Source: Thermohalobaculum sp039817245
Lineage (GTDB): Bacteria > Pseudomonadota > Alphaproteobacteria > Rhodobacterales > Rhodobacteraceae
Assembly (NCBI GenBank): GCA_039817245.1
Contig: JBCBWF010000001.1
Span: 1-64,000 of the forward strand
Direction: 5' to 3'
DNA: 64,000 bases
Both the position numbers and the translations under genes were made by a program. Under the pieces are notes generated by a model that searched no databases, was not told where the DNA came from, and saw only the letters and a list, made by a program, of their open reading frames with translations. How positions within the stretch are numbered: position 1 is the first letter of the stretch; every line of letters begins with the position of its first letter. Below, piece after piece: positions 24,522 to 32,718 of this stretch.

Positions 24522-25370
24522 ATGATGAGAATTGCGATGCTGGCGGCGACCGCGTTGGCCACGGCATGGGGCGTGGTCGCGCTGGCCGGCCCCGGCCCGG
24601 ACAACGATGCGCTGGTCATCGATGGCGAGACGCTGGTCACGGAGGTCAAGGCAGACGACAGCCTGCCTTTCGACACCATCTATTCCGGCTGGCGTTTCCG
24701 TTCTGACGAGACGCAGGCGCTCGCGCAGGACGACTTCGAGAACCCCGCCATGGTGGCGGTGGACTATGCACTCGAGATCTGGGAGACCGCCGCCGGCAGC
24801 TCGCAGAAATCCTGCGCCGACTGCCACGGCGATGTGGAGAGCTTCGAGGGTCTGCGCGCGAACATGCCCCGCTGGAACGAGGCCGCCGGGGAGCCCTGGG
24901 CACTGGAGGACTGGATCAACTGGTCCATCACCGAGCATCAGGGCGCCGAGAAGTGGAAGTGGGAGAGCCCGGAGATGCTCGCCATGACCGCACTTGTCGG
25001 CCTTCAGTCCCGCGGCATGCCGATGACCGTGCAGACCGACGGGCCGATGGCCGAGTGGGTCGAGCGTGGCAAGGAACTCTACTACACGCGGGTCGGCCAG
25101 CTCGACATGGCCTGCAGCCAGTGCCACGAAGACAATTACGGCAACATGATCCGGGCCGATCACCTGTCGCAGGGCAATGTGAACGGGTTCCCGACCTACC
25201 GGTTCAAGTGGCAGGGCCTCGGCTCGCTGCATCGCCGCTTCTCCGGCTGCATGAAGAACATCCGCGCGCAACCCTACAAGCGCGGGTCGGATGAGTTCAC
25301 GGCGCTCGAGATCTATCTCGTGTCGCGCGGCGCAGGCCTCTCGATCGAGACGCCGGCCGTCCGGAACTGA
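24522..25370 (+). CDS. soxA: SoxA, diheme c-type cytochrome
   Basis: A 282-residue catalytic subunit of SoxXA. The signal peptide is about residues 1-23. Two heme motifs are present, CADCH (98-102) and CSQCH (198-202), so this is the diheme form. The catalytic Cys243 (SGCMKNIRAQPY), which carries a persulfide and ligates the active heme, is in place. The start at 24522 is preceded by GGGGAGGAAC; the adjacent ATG at 24525 is also possible. A perfect 10-bp stem (25373-25397) follows the stop codon at once and separates soxA from soxB. Confidence 0.95.
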   Translation: MMRIAMLAATALATAWGVVALAGPGPDNDALVIDGETLVTEVKADDSLPFDTIYSGWRFRSDETQALAQDDFENPAMVAVDYALEIWETAAGSSQKSCADCHGDVESFEGLRANMPRWNEAAGEPWALEDWINWSITEHQGAEKWKWESPEMLAMTALVGLQSRGMPMTVQTDGPMAEWVERGKELYYTRVGQLDMACSQCHEDNYGNMIRADHLSQGNVNGFPTYRFKWQGLGSLHRRFSGCMKNIRAQPYKRGSDEFTALEIYLVSRGAGLSIETPAVRN

Positions 25371-25372
25371 TT

Positions 25373-25397
25373 GCAGGGGCCCTAAGAGGGCCCCTGC
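25373..25397 (+). terminator. Perfect 10-bp hairpin between soxA and soxB
   Basis: GCAGGGGCCC (25373-25382) and GGGCCCCTGC (25388-25397) pair fully around the loop TAAGA. The stem starts 2 nt after the soxA stop. C-rich, not T-rich, sequence follows, so complete termination is unlikely. It may protect the upstream soxXYZA mRNA from 3' decay or reduce transcription into soxB. Confidence 0.6.
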
Positions 25398-25507
25398 CCC
25401 GCCTCCCTCCACGGCGTCGGAGGCACCATCGACAGACAGATGCGCGCTCGCTCGACGAGCGCAGGGCGCTGGCGTGAGCCGCGCGCCGAGAGAGGAGGCT
25501 TGCCCCG

Positions 25508-27190
25508 ATGATCTCCCGCCGCGACTTCCTGCAGGCCGGCCTGGCGGCCTCCGCCCTCTTCGGCACCGGCCGGCTGAGTGCGATGGCCGCCACCCAGGCC
25601 ATGACGGAGAACGCGCTCCTCGACATGGCGCCCACGGGCAATGTCACGCTGATCCATCTGACCGACATTCATGCGCAGCTGAAACCGCTCTGGTTCCGCG
25701 AGCCTTCCGTCAATCTTGGCGTGGGCTCCGCCGCGGGGAAGCCGCCGCATGTGTCGGGCAAGGATTTCCTGAGCCTCTACGGCATCGAGGCGGGCTCGCC
25801 GATGGCCTATGCGCTCTCCTCGGACGAGTTCTCGGCGCTGGCCCGCGAATATGGGCGGATGGGCGGCATGGACCGGGTGTCGACGGTGGTGAAGCGCATC
25901 CGCGCGGATCGTCCGGACGCGCTGCTCCTCGATGGCGGAGACACCTGGCACGGCTCCATGACGGCGCTGCGCACGCAGGGCCAGGACATGGTCGACGTGA
26001 TGAACGCGCTCGCCCCCGATGCCATGACCGCGCATTGGGAGTTCACCCTGGGCATCGACCGGGTGACGGAGATCGTGGACGAACTGCCGTTCCCCTTCCT
26101 CGGGGCCAACATCTTCGACAACGAGTGGGACGAGCCGGCCTACGAGCCCTACACGATGTTCGAGCGCGGCGGCGTCCAGGTGGCCGTGATCGGCCAGGCC
26201 TTCCCCTACATGCCGATCGCGAACCCCGGCTGGATGTTCCCGGGCCTCAGCTTCGGTGTCCGCGAGGCGCGGATGCGCGAGGTGGTGGCGGAGGTTCGCG
26301 AGGCCGGGGCGGCACTCGTCGTGCTCCTCAGCCATAACGGCTTCGATGTGGACCGGAAGCTGGCCTCCCGCGTGGAGGGGATCGATGTCATCCTCTGCGG
26401 CCATACCCACGACGCCTTGCCGGAGCCGCTGCGCGTCGGGAACACCTTGCTCATCGCATCGGGTTCCAACGGGAAATTCGTGAGCCGGATCGATCTCGAT
26501 GTGGACGGCTCGGGCGTGAAGGACGCGGCGCACCGGCTGATCCCGGTCTTCTCCGACGTGATCACGCCGGATCCGGAGATGGCGACGCTGATCGACACGC
26601 TGCGCGCCCCCTACGAGGCAGAGCTTGCCGAGGTGCTCGGCACCACGGAGAGCCTCCTCTACCGGCGCGGCAACTTCAACGGCACCTTCGACGATCTGAT
26701 CTGCCAGGCACTGCTCGAGGAGCGCGAGGCTGAGATCGCGCTCTCTCCCGGCTTCCGCTGGGGCCCGAGCCTTCTGCCCGGCGAGCCGATCACCCGCGAG
26801 GCGCTGCACAACGCCACCTCCATGAGCTATCCCGCCGCCTATCGCACGGAGATGACCGGGGAATTCCTGCACACGGTCCTGGAGGACGTGGCGGACAACC
26901 TCTTCAACCCGGATCCCTACTACCAGCAGGGCGGCGACATGGTGCGCGTCGGCGGCATGGGCTACCGGATCGACATCTCCAAGCCGCAGGGCAGCCGCAT
27001 CAGCGAGATGACGCTGCTCTCCGATGGCAGCCCCATCGACCCCACCCGCAGCTACACCGTCTCCGGCTGGGCCTCGGTCAACGAGGAAACAGAAGGCCCC
27101 GCCATCTGGGACGTGGTCGAGGCGTATATCCGCCGCAAGGGCACGGTCCGCGTGGAACCCAACCAGTCCGTCCGCGTCAGCGGAACCTGA
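25508..27190 (+). CDS. soxB: SoxB, thiosulfohydrolase
   Basis: A 560-residue dimanganese hydrolase of the 5'-nucleotidase family that releases sulfate from the SoxY-bound sulfonate. A Tat signal is present (ISRRDFLQAGLAAS, residues 2-15). Metal-site segments follow the family: LTDIH (51-55), DGGDTWHG, AHWEFT in place of the GNHE of nucleotidases, LSHNG and CGHTHD. The C-terminal domain is of normal length. The ATG at 25508 follows GAGAGGAGG. It lies between the soxA hairpin and soxC, 19 bp before soxC. Confidence 0.96.
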   Translation: MISRRDFLQAGLAASALFGTGRLSAMAATQAMTENALLDMAPTGNVTLIHLTDIHAQLKPLWFREPSVNLGVGSAAGKPPHVSGKDFLSLYGIEAGSPMAYALSSDEFSALAREYGRMGGMDRVSTVVKRIRADRPDALLLDGGDTWHGSMTALRTQGQDMVDVMNALAPDAMTAHWEFTLGIDRVTEIVDELPFPFLGANIFDNEWDEPAYEPYTMFERGGVQVAVIGQAFPYMPIANPGWMFPGLSFGVREARMREVVAEVREAGAALVVLLSHNGFDVDRKLASRVEGIDVILCGHTHDALPEPLRVGNTLLIASGSNGKFVSRIDLDVDGSGVKDAAHRLIPVFSDVITPDPEMATLIDTLRAPYEAELAEVLGTTESLLYRRGNFNGTFDDLICQALLEEREAEIALSPGFRWGPSLLPGEPITREALHNATSMSYPAAYRTEMTGEFLHTVLEDVADNLFNPDPYYQQGGDMVRVGGMGYRIDISKPQGSRISEMTLLSDGSPIDPTRSYTVSGWASVNEETEGPAIWDVVEAYIRRKGTVRVEPNQSVRVSGT

Positions 27191-27209
27191 AACGACGAGT
27201 AGGAACAGC

Positions 27210-28475
27210 ATGGCCGAACTTCCGAAACCCTCCCGCCGGGCTCTCCTGCGTGCGGGCCTCGCCGTCGGCGCTGCGCTGGCCGCCGGCGGCGCCGCGCGCG
27301 GCGCGGGAGACCCCGCGATCACCGATCTCGAGCAGCAGCCCTGGACGCAGTATCTGGGCGACGGCGTGGATGCGCGCCCCTACGGTACGCCCTCGGAATA
27401 CGAGGCGCATGTCGTGCGGCGCGACGTGCCCTGGCTGACCGCCGATCCGGTGAGCTCCGTGAACTTCACGCCGATCCACGAACTCGACGGCGTCATCACC
27501 CCCAACGGCCTCTGCTTCGAGCGCCACCATGGCGGTGTCGCCGAGATCGATCCGTCGCTGTGGCGCCTGATGATCAACGGCCTCGTCAAGCAGCCGATGG
27601 TCTTCACGCTCGAGGACCTCATGCGCTTCCCGCGCGTGAACAAGGCGTACTTCCTCGAATGCGCCGCCAATTCCGGCATGGAGTGGCGCGGCGCCCAGCT
27701 CAATGGCGTGCAGTACACCCATGGCATGATCCATAACGTGATCTACACGGGCGTGCCGCTGAAGATGATCCTCGCCGAGGCCGGGCTGAAGGAGAACGCG
27801 GCCTGGCTCTTGCCGGAAGGCGGCGACGCGGCCGGCATGACCCGCTCGGTGCCCCTCTTCAAGGCGCTCGATGACTGCCTGATCGCCACGCATATGAACG
27901 GTGAACGGCTCCGCCCCGAGCAGGGCTACCCGGCGCGTCTCGTCGTGCCCGGCTGGGAAGGCAATATGTGGGTCAAGTGGATCCGCCGCATCGAGGTCGG
28001 CGACAAGCCCTGGCACCACCGCGAGGAGACCTCGAAATACACCGACCTGATGGCGGACGGGCGCGCGCGGCGCTTCACCTGGGAGATGGATGTGAAGTCC
28101 GTCATCACCAATCCCAGCCCGCAGGCGCCGATCAAGCATGCCAAGGGTCACACCGTGCTCACCGGCATCGCCTGGTCCGGCCGCGGCACGGTGAAGGAGG
28201 TGCACGTCACCACCGATGGCGGCCGCAACTGGGCCCGGGCGCGGATCGACGGGCCGTCCTGGGACAAGTCCATGCACCGCTTCTACTACGAGTTCGAGTG
28301 GGACGGCAGCCCGCTCCTCCTGCAGTCCCGCGCCGTCGACAGCGAGGGCTATGTGCAGCCCACCAAGGAGGCACTGCGCAAGGTGCGCGGTGTGAACTCG
28401 ATCTATCACAACAACGGTATCCAGACCTGGGCCGTGAATGCCGAGGGGGAGGCTGAGAATGTCGAGATTTCCTGA
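27210..28475 (+). CDS. soxC: SoxC, molybdopterin sulfane dehydrogenase subunit
   Basis: A 421-residue molybdoenzyme of the sulfite oxidase family. A Tat-type signal is present (PSRRALLRAGLAVG, 7-20). The Mo-ligating Cys151 lies in FLECAANSG. Cofactor and substrate segments include HHGGVAEID, GNMWVKWIRR and the Mo-co dimerisation domain beginning near ITNPSPQAPI. With SoxD it oxidises the SoxY-bound sulfane sulfur. The end of the gene overlaps the start of soxD by 17 bp. It needs molybdate, and a modABC operon lies 5.7 kb downstream. Confidence 0.95.
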   Translation: MAELPKPSRRALLRAGLAVGAALAAGGAARGAGDPAITDLEQQPWTQYLGDGVDARPYGTPSEYEAHVVRRDVPWLTADPVSSVNFTPIHELDGVITPNGLCFERHHGGVAEIDPSLWRLMINGLVKQPMVFTLEDLMRFPRVNKAYFLECAANSGMEWRGAQLNGVQYTHGMIHNVIYTGVPLKMILAEAGLKENAAWLLPEGGDAAGMTRSVPLFKALDDCLIATHMNGERLRPEQGYPARLVVPGWEGNMWVKWIRRIEVGDKPWHHREETSKYTDLMADGRARRFTWEMDVKSVITNPSPQAPIKHAKGHTVLTGIAWSGRGTVKEVHVTTDGGRNWARARIDGPSWDKSMHRFYYEFEWDGSPLLLQSRAVDSEGYVQPTKEALRKVRGVNSIYHNNGIQTWAVNAEGEAENVEIS

Positions 28476-29118
28476 GGTTGCCGCGCTGCTCTGCCTCGCC
28501 ATGGCAACGCCGGCGATGGCGGATGGCTTCGGCCTCGGCCGCCCCGCCACGGATGCGGAGATCGCGTCCTGGGACATCGATGTGCGCCCGGACGGCGCAG
28601 GCCTTCCGGAGGGCTCCGGCAATGCGCTGGATGGCGAGGAGATCTTCGCCGAGCAGTGCGCCCATTGCCACGGCGATTTCGGCGAGGGCGTCGATCGCTG
28701 GCCCGTGCTCGCGGGCGGGCATGACACGCTGACCGCGGAGCGACCGGTCAAGACCATCGGGTCCTACTGGCCGTATCTCTCCACCGTCTACGACTACATC
28801 TACCGCGCGATGCCGTTCGGTTATGCCCAGTCGCTGGAGGCGGACGACGTCTACGCGATCACCGCCTACCTCCTCTACATGAACGACGTGGTGGACGATG
28901 AGGAGTTCGAGCTGAGCCACGAGAACTTCAAGGAGGTTCGGCTGCCGAACGAGGCCAACTTCTTCGCCGATCCGCGCCCCGACATGCCGATGCTGCCCAA
29001 CGCGCCGCCCTGCATGGAGAACTGCAAGGAGAGCGCCGAGATCACGATGCGCGCCCGGGTGCTCGACGTCACACCCGACAGCGAGGACGACGACCATGCC
29101 GGCATGGCCGTGGATTGA
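28459..29118 (+). CDS. soxD: SoxD, c-type cytochrome, single-heme form
   Basis: A 219-residue cytochrome subunit of sulfane dehydrogenase SoxCD. The signal peptide is about residues 1-21 (TPAMADG). One heme motif is present, CAHCH (67-71); the likely axial Met is in YRAMPFGYAQ. A paired Cys segment PPCMENC is near the C terminus. SoxD of Paracoccus is larger (about 380 residues) and has a second C-terminal heme domain; this protein ends where that domain would begin. The next gene overlaps by 23 bp and opens with a c550-like domain. The reading frame is not broken here, so this looks like natural architecture rather than a mutation. Confidence 0.9.
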   Translation: MSRFPEVAALLCLAMATPAMADGFGLGRPATDAEIASWDIDVRPDGAGLPEGSGNALDGEEIFAEQCAHCHGDFGEGVDRWPVLAGGHDTLTAERPVKTIGSYWPYLSTVYDYIYRAMPFGYAQSLEADDVYAITAYLLYMNDVVDDEEFELSHENFKEVRLPNEANFFADPRPDMPMLPNAPPCMENCKESAEITMRARVLDVTPDSEDDDHAGMAVD

Positions 29119-29833
29119 GCGCGCCCGGTCGGGCGCCCTTCTCCCGATTGTGGCCGCCGCGCTGACGATCGCGCTTGGCGGTCCGGTGGCGGCCGATGGC
29201 GCGGCGAGCGCAGAGCGCGGTGCGGCTCTCTACGCAAAGTGCAAGAGCTGCCACATGGTCGGGACAGACGCGCGCAACCGCGTCGGGCCGCATCTGAACG
29301 AGCTCTTCGGCCGGCGCGCGGCCTCCCTGCCCGGCTACAAGTACTCCAAGGACATGGAGCGCGCCGGCGCGGACGGTCTGGTCTGGGACGCGGAGAAACT
29401 CGACGTCTTCATGGCCAATCCGCGCGCGCTTGTCACCGGCACGCGGATGAGCTTTCGGGGGATCTCCGATCCCGGAGACCGGGGCGATCTGCTCGCCTAT
29501 CTGCGCCAGTTCTCGGTCAGCCCGCGCGATATCCCGGAAGCCGAGCCGACGGCCGTGAAGCGCGATCCGGATGTCGACCCGGCCATCCTCGCGATCGAGG
29601 GCGATCCGGCCTATGGCGAGTATCTCGCCGGCGAATGCGTGACCTGCCACCAGGCCAGCGGCGCGGATGAGGGTATCCCGTCCATCACCGGCTGGCCGCA
29701 GGAGGATTTCGTGACCGCGCTGCACGCCTACAAGGCCAAGTACCGACCCCATCCGGCGATGCAGCTCATCGCCAGCAATCTCTCGGATGAGGAAATCGCG
29801 TCGCTCGCGGCCTTTTTCGAGGGCGTCGAGTAG
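29096..29833 (+). CDS. soxE: SoxE-like diheme c-type cytochrome
   Basis: A 245-residue periplasmic cytochrome. The signal peptide is about residues 1-33. The first heme domain has CKSCH (49-53), VGPHLNELFGRRA and YKYSKDM, a mitochondrial-type or c550-like pattern. The second has CVTCH (181-185) and a C-terminal Met-bearing segment (PHPAMQLIASNLSD), as in FccA/SoxE. It overlaps soxD by 23 bp and precedes soxF, so it should be the electron-accepting partner of the flavoprotein. The first domain resembles the C-terminal domain that this SoxD lacks, so a part of SoxD may have moved here. The symbol follows gene order. Confidence 0.85.
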   Translation: MPAWPWIERARSGALLPIVAAALTIALGGPVAADGAASAERGAALYAKCKSCHMVGTDARNRVGPHLNELFGRRAASLPGYKYSKDMERAGADGLVWDAEKLDVFMANPRALVTGTRMSFRGISDPGDRGDLLAYLRQFSVSPRDIPEAEPTAVKRDPDVDPAILAIEGDPAYGEYLAGECVTCHQASGADEGIPSITGWPQEDFVTALHAYKAKYRPHPAMQLIASNLSDEEIASLAAFFEGVE

Positions 29834-29906
29834 CCCTCGCGCCGCTTGCCACGCGGCGCTGCAGGCACAAGGCTGAAGACAAAGAAAACCTCGGGAGGAA
29901 TGAACG

Positions 29907-31166
29907 ATGACGACAAGACGGACGGTACTGGCAGGCGGCCTCGCGATGAGTGCCGCTCTCTCCGCGCCCGCGGTCCTCGGACAGGCGCGGCCGAAGGCGG
30001 TGGTGATCGGTGGCGGCGCGGGCGGGGCGACCGCCGCGCGTTACATCGCCAAGGACTCGAAGGGCGAGATCGATGTGACGCTGATCGAGCCCACGCGGAC
30101 CTATTACACCTGCTTCTTCTCGAACCTCTATATCGGCGGCTTCCGCAGCCTCGACTCGATCGGGCACAGCTATGGCGGGCTCGCGGCCAACGGCGTGAAC
30201 GTCGTGCATGACTGGGCGACCGGCGTCGACCGCGATGCGCGCGAGGTCGCGCTCGCGAGCGGGGGGCGGGTCGCCTACGACCGGCTGGTCGTCGCACCCG
30301 GCATCGACTTCCGCTGGGACAGCCTGCCCGGCTACGGCGTCGAGGCGCAGAACGCGATGCCGCATGCCTGGAAGGGCGGCAGCCAGACCGAGCTCCTGCA
30401 CGCCCAGATCCAGGCGATGCGCCCGGGCGGTCTCTATGTGATGGTCGCGCCGCCCAACCCCTATCGCTGCCCGCCGGGGCCGTATGAGCGCGTCTCGATG
30501 GTGGCGCATGTTCTGAAGGAGAAGAACCCGACGGCCAAGATCCTGATCCTCGATCCCAAGCCGAAATTCTCCAAGCAGGGGCTCTTCGAGGAGGGCTGGG
30601 GGACGCACTACCCCGGCATGATCGAGTGGCTGGACGCGGACTTCGTCGGCGAGATCGAGGAAGTGCGCCCGGATACGATGGAGATCGTCGCCGGCGGGGA
30701 AGTCACGAAGGCCGATGTGGCCAATGTGATCCCGGCCCAGAAGGCCGGCCACATTGCCGAAACGGCAGGGCTGACCAACGAGAGCGGCTTCTGCCCGATC
30801 GTGCCCGGCACCATGCAGAGCCAGATGGACGAGGCGGTGCATGTCCTCGGCGACGCGACGGTCGCGGGCGACATGCCGAAATCCGGCTTCTCGGCCAACA
30901 GCCAGGCCAAGGTGGCGGCGATGTCCGTGCGCGCGGCCCTCACGGGCTCGAAGGTCTTCCCGGCGCGCTTTTCCAACACGTGCTGGTCGCTGATCGCGAC
31001 CGAGGACGGCGTGAAGGTCGGCGCGCGCTACGAGGCGACCGACGAGAAGATCGCCAAGACCGAGGGCTTCATCAGCCAGACCGGCGAGGATGCGGCACTG
31101 CGCAAGCAGACCTACGAGGAGAGCCTCGGCTGGTATGCGGGCATCACTGCGGACATGTTCGGCTAG
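29907..31166 (+). CDS. soxF: SoxF, sulfide dehydrogenase flavoprotein
   Basis: A 419-residue FAD protein of the FccB/SoxF family that oxidises sulfide. A Tat-type signal is present (TTRRTVLAGGLAMS, 2-15). FAD binding is at VVIGGGAGGATAA (32-44). Cys69 in YYTCFFSN matches the residue that binds FAD covalently in FccB. Cys188 (YRCPPGPYER) and Cys359 (SNTCWSL) match the redox-active pair. The C-terminal FCSD domain is complete. It is preceded by soxE, and electrons should pass to that cytochrome. A DUF302 gene follows after 10 bp. Confidence 0.94.
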   Translation: MTTRRTVLAGGLAMSAALSAPAVLGQARPKAVVIGGGAGGATAARYIAKDSKGEIDVTLIEPTRTYYTCFFSNLYIGGFRSLDSIGHSYGGLAANGVNVVHDWATGVDRDAREVALASGGRVAYDRLVVAPGIDFRWDSLPGYGVEAQNAMPHAWKGGSQTELLHAQIQAMRPGGLYVMVAPPNPYRCPPGPYERVSMVAHVLKEKNPTAKILILDPKPKFSKQGLFEEGWGTHYPGMIEWLDADFVGEIEEVRPDTMEIVAGGEVTKADVANVIPAQKAGHIAETAGLTNESGFCPIVPGTMQSQMDEAVHVLGDATVAGDMPKSGFSANSQAKVAAMSVRAALTGSKVFPARFSNTCWSLIATEDGVKVGARYEATDEKIAKTEGFISQTGEDAALRKQTYEESLGWYAGITADMFG

Positions 31167-31176
31167 GGAGGGCGCC

Positions 31177-31629
31177 ATGCGTGCGCGACTGTTTGCGGGC
31201 ATCGCCCTGATTGCCGGGCTCGCCGCCTTGCCGGTGCCGGCGGAGGAGGGGCTGCTGGTGACCTATCCGGTCGATGGCAGCTTCGAGGACGGCGCCTTCG
31301 GCGTGGAGAGCGCGATCACCGACCGCGGGCTGGTGATCGACGCCGTCAGCCATGTGGGCGCGATGCTGAACCGCACGGGCTCGGATGTCGGCTCCACGGT
31401 GCCGCTCTTCGCGGAGGCCGATATCTATCTCTTCTGCTCGGCCGTGCTGTCGCGCCGGGTGATGGAGGCGGATCCGAACAACATCGCGCACTGTCCTTAC
31501 GGCATCATCCTTCGCGAGATGCCGGATGGCCGGGTGGAAGTGGGCTACCGGCGGATGCCGGACGGCGCGATGCAGGAGGTCGAGGCGCTCCTCGACGATA
31601 TCGCGCGCGAAGCGGCAGGGCTCGACTGA
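31177..31629 (+). CDS. Secreted DUF302-family protein
   Basis: A 150-residue exported protein. The signal peptide is about residues 1-22 (VPAEEG). The mature part fits DUF302: an N-terminal GSFEDGAFGVESAITDRG stretch and the conserved core with LFCSAVLSR and ADPNNIAHCPYGI. Two cysteines are in the core. Function is unknown, although DUF302 proteins often lie near sulfur-oxidation genes. The ATG at 31177 follows AGGGAGG and lies 10 bp after soxF, so it is probably the last gene of the operon. A complex inverted-repeat region starts 23 bp after the stop. Confidence 0.8.
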   Translation: MRARLFAGIALIAGLAALPVPAEEGLLVTYPVDGSFEDGAFGVESAITDRGLVIDAVSHVGAMLNRTGSDVGSTVPLFAEADIYLFCSAVLSRRVMEADPNNIAHCPYGIILREMPDGRVEVGYRRMPDGAMQEVEALLDDIAREAAGLD

Positions 31630-31651
31630 GCCCCCGCTTCCGGTCCATGCT

Positions 31652-31775
31652 CCAGCCCGCGGGCGGGTGACAACCGGGGCGCCGATGCGGCCCGAGGCCC
31701 CGCCCGCCCGGGCTGGCGTTCCGCCTGGCCCGGCGGTCCCGTATCCCCCCCGGCCTTCGGGCCGCATCGGCGCCC
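31652..31775. repeat. Interleaved long inverted repeats
   Basis: Two pairs of arms interlock. Pair B is perfect over 19 bp: 31677-31695 and 31757-31775 (arm ends GGGCGCC and CGGGCCGC). Pair A, 31652-31667 and 31703-31716, is imperfect with a 2-nt bulge. A folds across one B arm and B across one A arm, so they form either a pseudoknot or alternative structures. The element ends 55 bp before the BKACE start codon. It could be a 5' leader element, or a terminator for the sox operon, but no T run is present. Confidence 0.7.
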
Positions 31776-31830
31776 TGCCCTCCATGGATGCGCAGGGTGC
31801 TGGGGGCGCTGACAGGAGAGCGCTGCTGCC

Positions 31831-32670
31831 ATGTCCGACCCGAAACCCTGCATCATCTGCGTCGCGATCACGGGGTCGGTCCCGACCAAGGCGGACAATC
31901 CTGCCGTACCGATCACGGTGGAAGAGCAGGTCGAGAGCACGCAGGAGGCCTTCGAGGCCGGCGCCAGCATCGCGCATGGTCATGTGCGCGCCGATGACGG
32001 GACGCCGACCTCCGACCCTGAGCGTTTTGCGCGCCTGAAGGAGGGGCTCGAGCGGCACTGTCCTGGCATGATCGTGCAGTTCTCCACCGGCGGGCGCTCC
32101 GGCGCGGGGACGAGCCGCGGGGGCATGCTGCCGCTGCGCCCGGACATGGCCTCGCTCACCGTGGGTTCCAACAACTTCCCCAACCGGGTCTACGAGAACC
32201 CGCCGGACCTGGTGGACTGGCTGGCCGGCGAGATGCGGACCTACGGGGTGAAGCCCGAGATCGAGGCCTTCGATCTCAGCCATATCCATCATGCCGCGCT
32301 GATGCGGCGCGACGGCCGGCTGGAGGGGCGGCTCTATATTCAGTTCGTGATGGGCGTGAAGAATGCGATGCCGGTGGACCGCGAGACGTTTGATTTCTAC
32401 ATCCGTACGGTGGAGCGGCTGCTGCCGGACGCGGACTGGTGCGCCGCCGGGATCGGGCGCAACCAGATCGTGCTGAATGAGTGGTGCATCGCCGAGGGTG
32501 GGCATGTGCGGACGGGACTGGAAGACAATGTGCGGCTGGACCGCGAGACGCTCGCGCCCTCTAATGCGGCCCTGGTGCGGCGCGCGGCGGAGCTCTGCGA
32601 ACGGTATGGGCGGCCCGTTGCGAGCGCAACGCAGGCCCGCGCGATGCTGGATCTGCGCCCCGCGGCCTGA
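31831..32670 (+). CDS. BKACE-family beta-keto acid cleavage enzyme
   Basis: A 279-residue zinc enzyme of the BKACE family (formerly DUF849, named after 3-keto-5-aminohexanoate cleavage enzyme). It condenses acetyl-CoA with a beta-keto acid to give acetoacetate and a new CoA ester. Metal histidines are His49 and His51 in AHGHVR; the late Glu ligand should lie in NEWCIAEGGHVRTGLEDN. TITGSxxxK-like VAITGSVPTK opens the barrel, and FSTGGRSG continues the pattern. It is followed by a PcaB-like lyase gene after 48 bp. Together they suggest breakdown of a carboxylated beta-keto acid. The substrate cannot be predicted. Confidence 0.9.
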   Translation: MSDPKPCIICVAITGSVPTKADNPAVPITVEEQVESTQEAFEAGASIAHGHVRADDGTPTSDPERFARLKEGLERHCPGMIVQFSTGGRSGAGTSRGGMLPLRPDMASLTVGSNNFPNRVYENPPDLVDWLAGEMRTYGVKPEIEAFDLSHIHHAALMRRDGRLEGRLYIQFVMGVKNAMPVDRETFDFYIRTVERLLPDADWCAAGIGRNQIVLNEWCIAEGGHVRTGLEDNVRLDRETLAPSNAALVRRAAELCERYGRPVASATQARAMLDLRPAA

Positions 32671-32718
32671 GGCGGCGGCGGTCTGCGGGCCGGCTAAACG
32701 GGTGCGTGGGGGCGTCGC

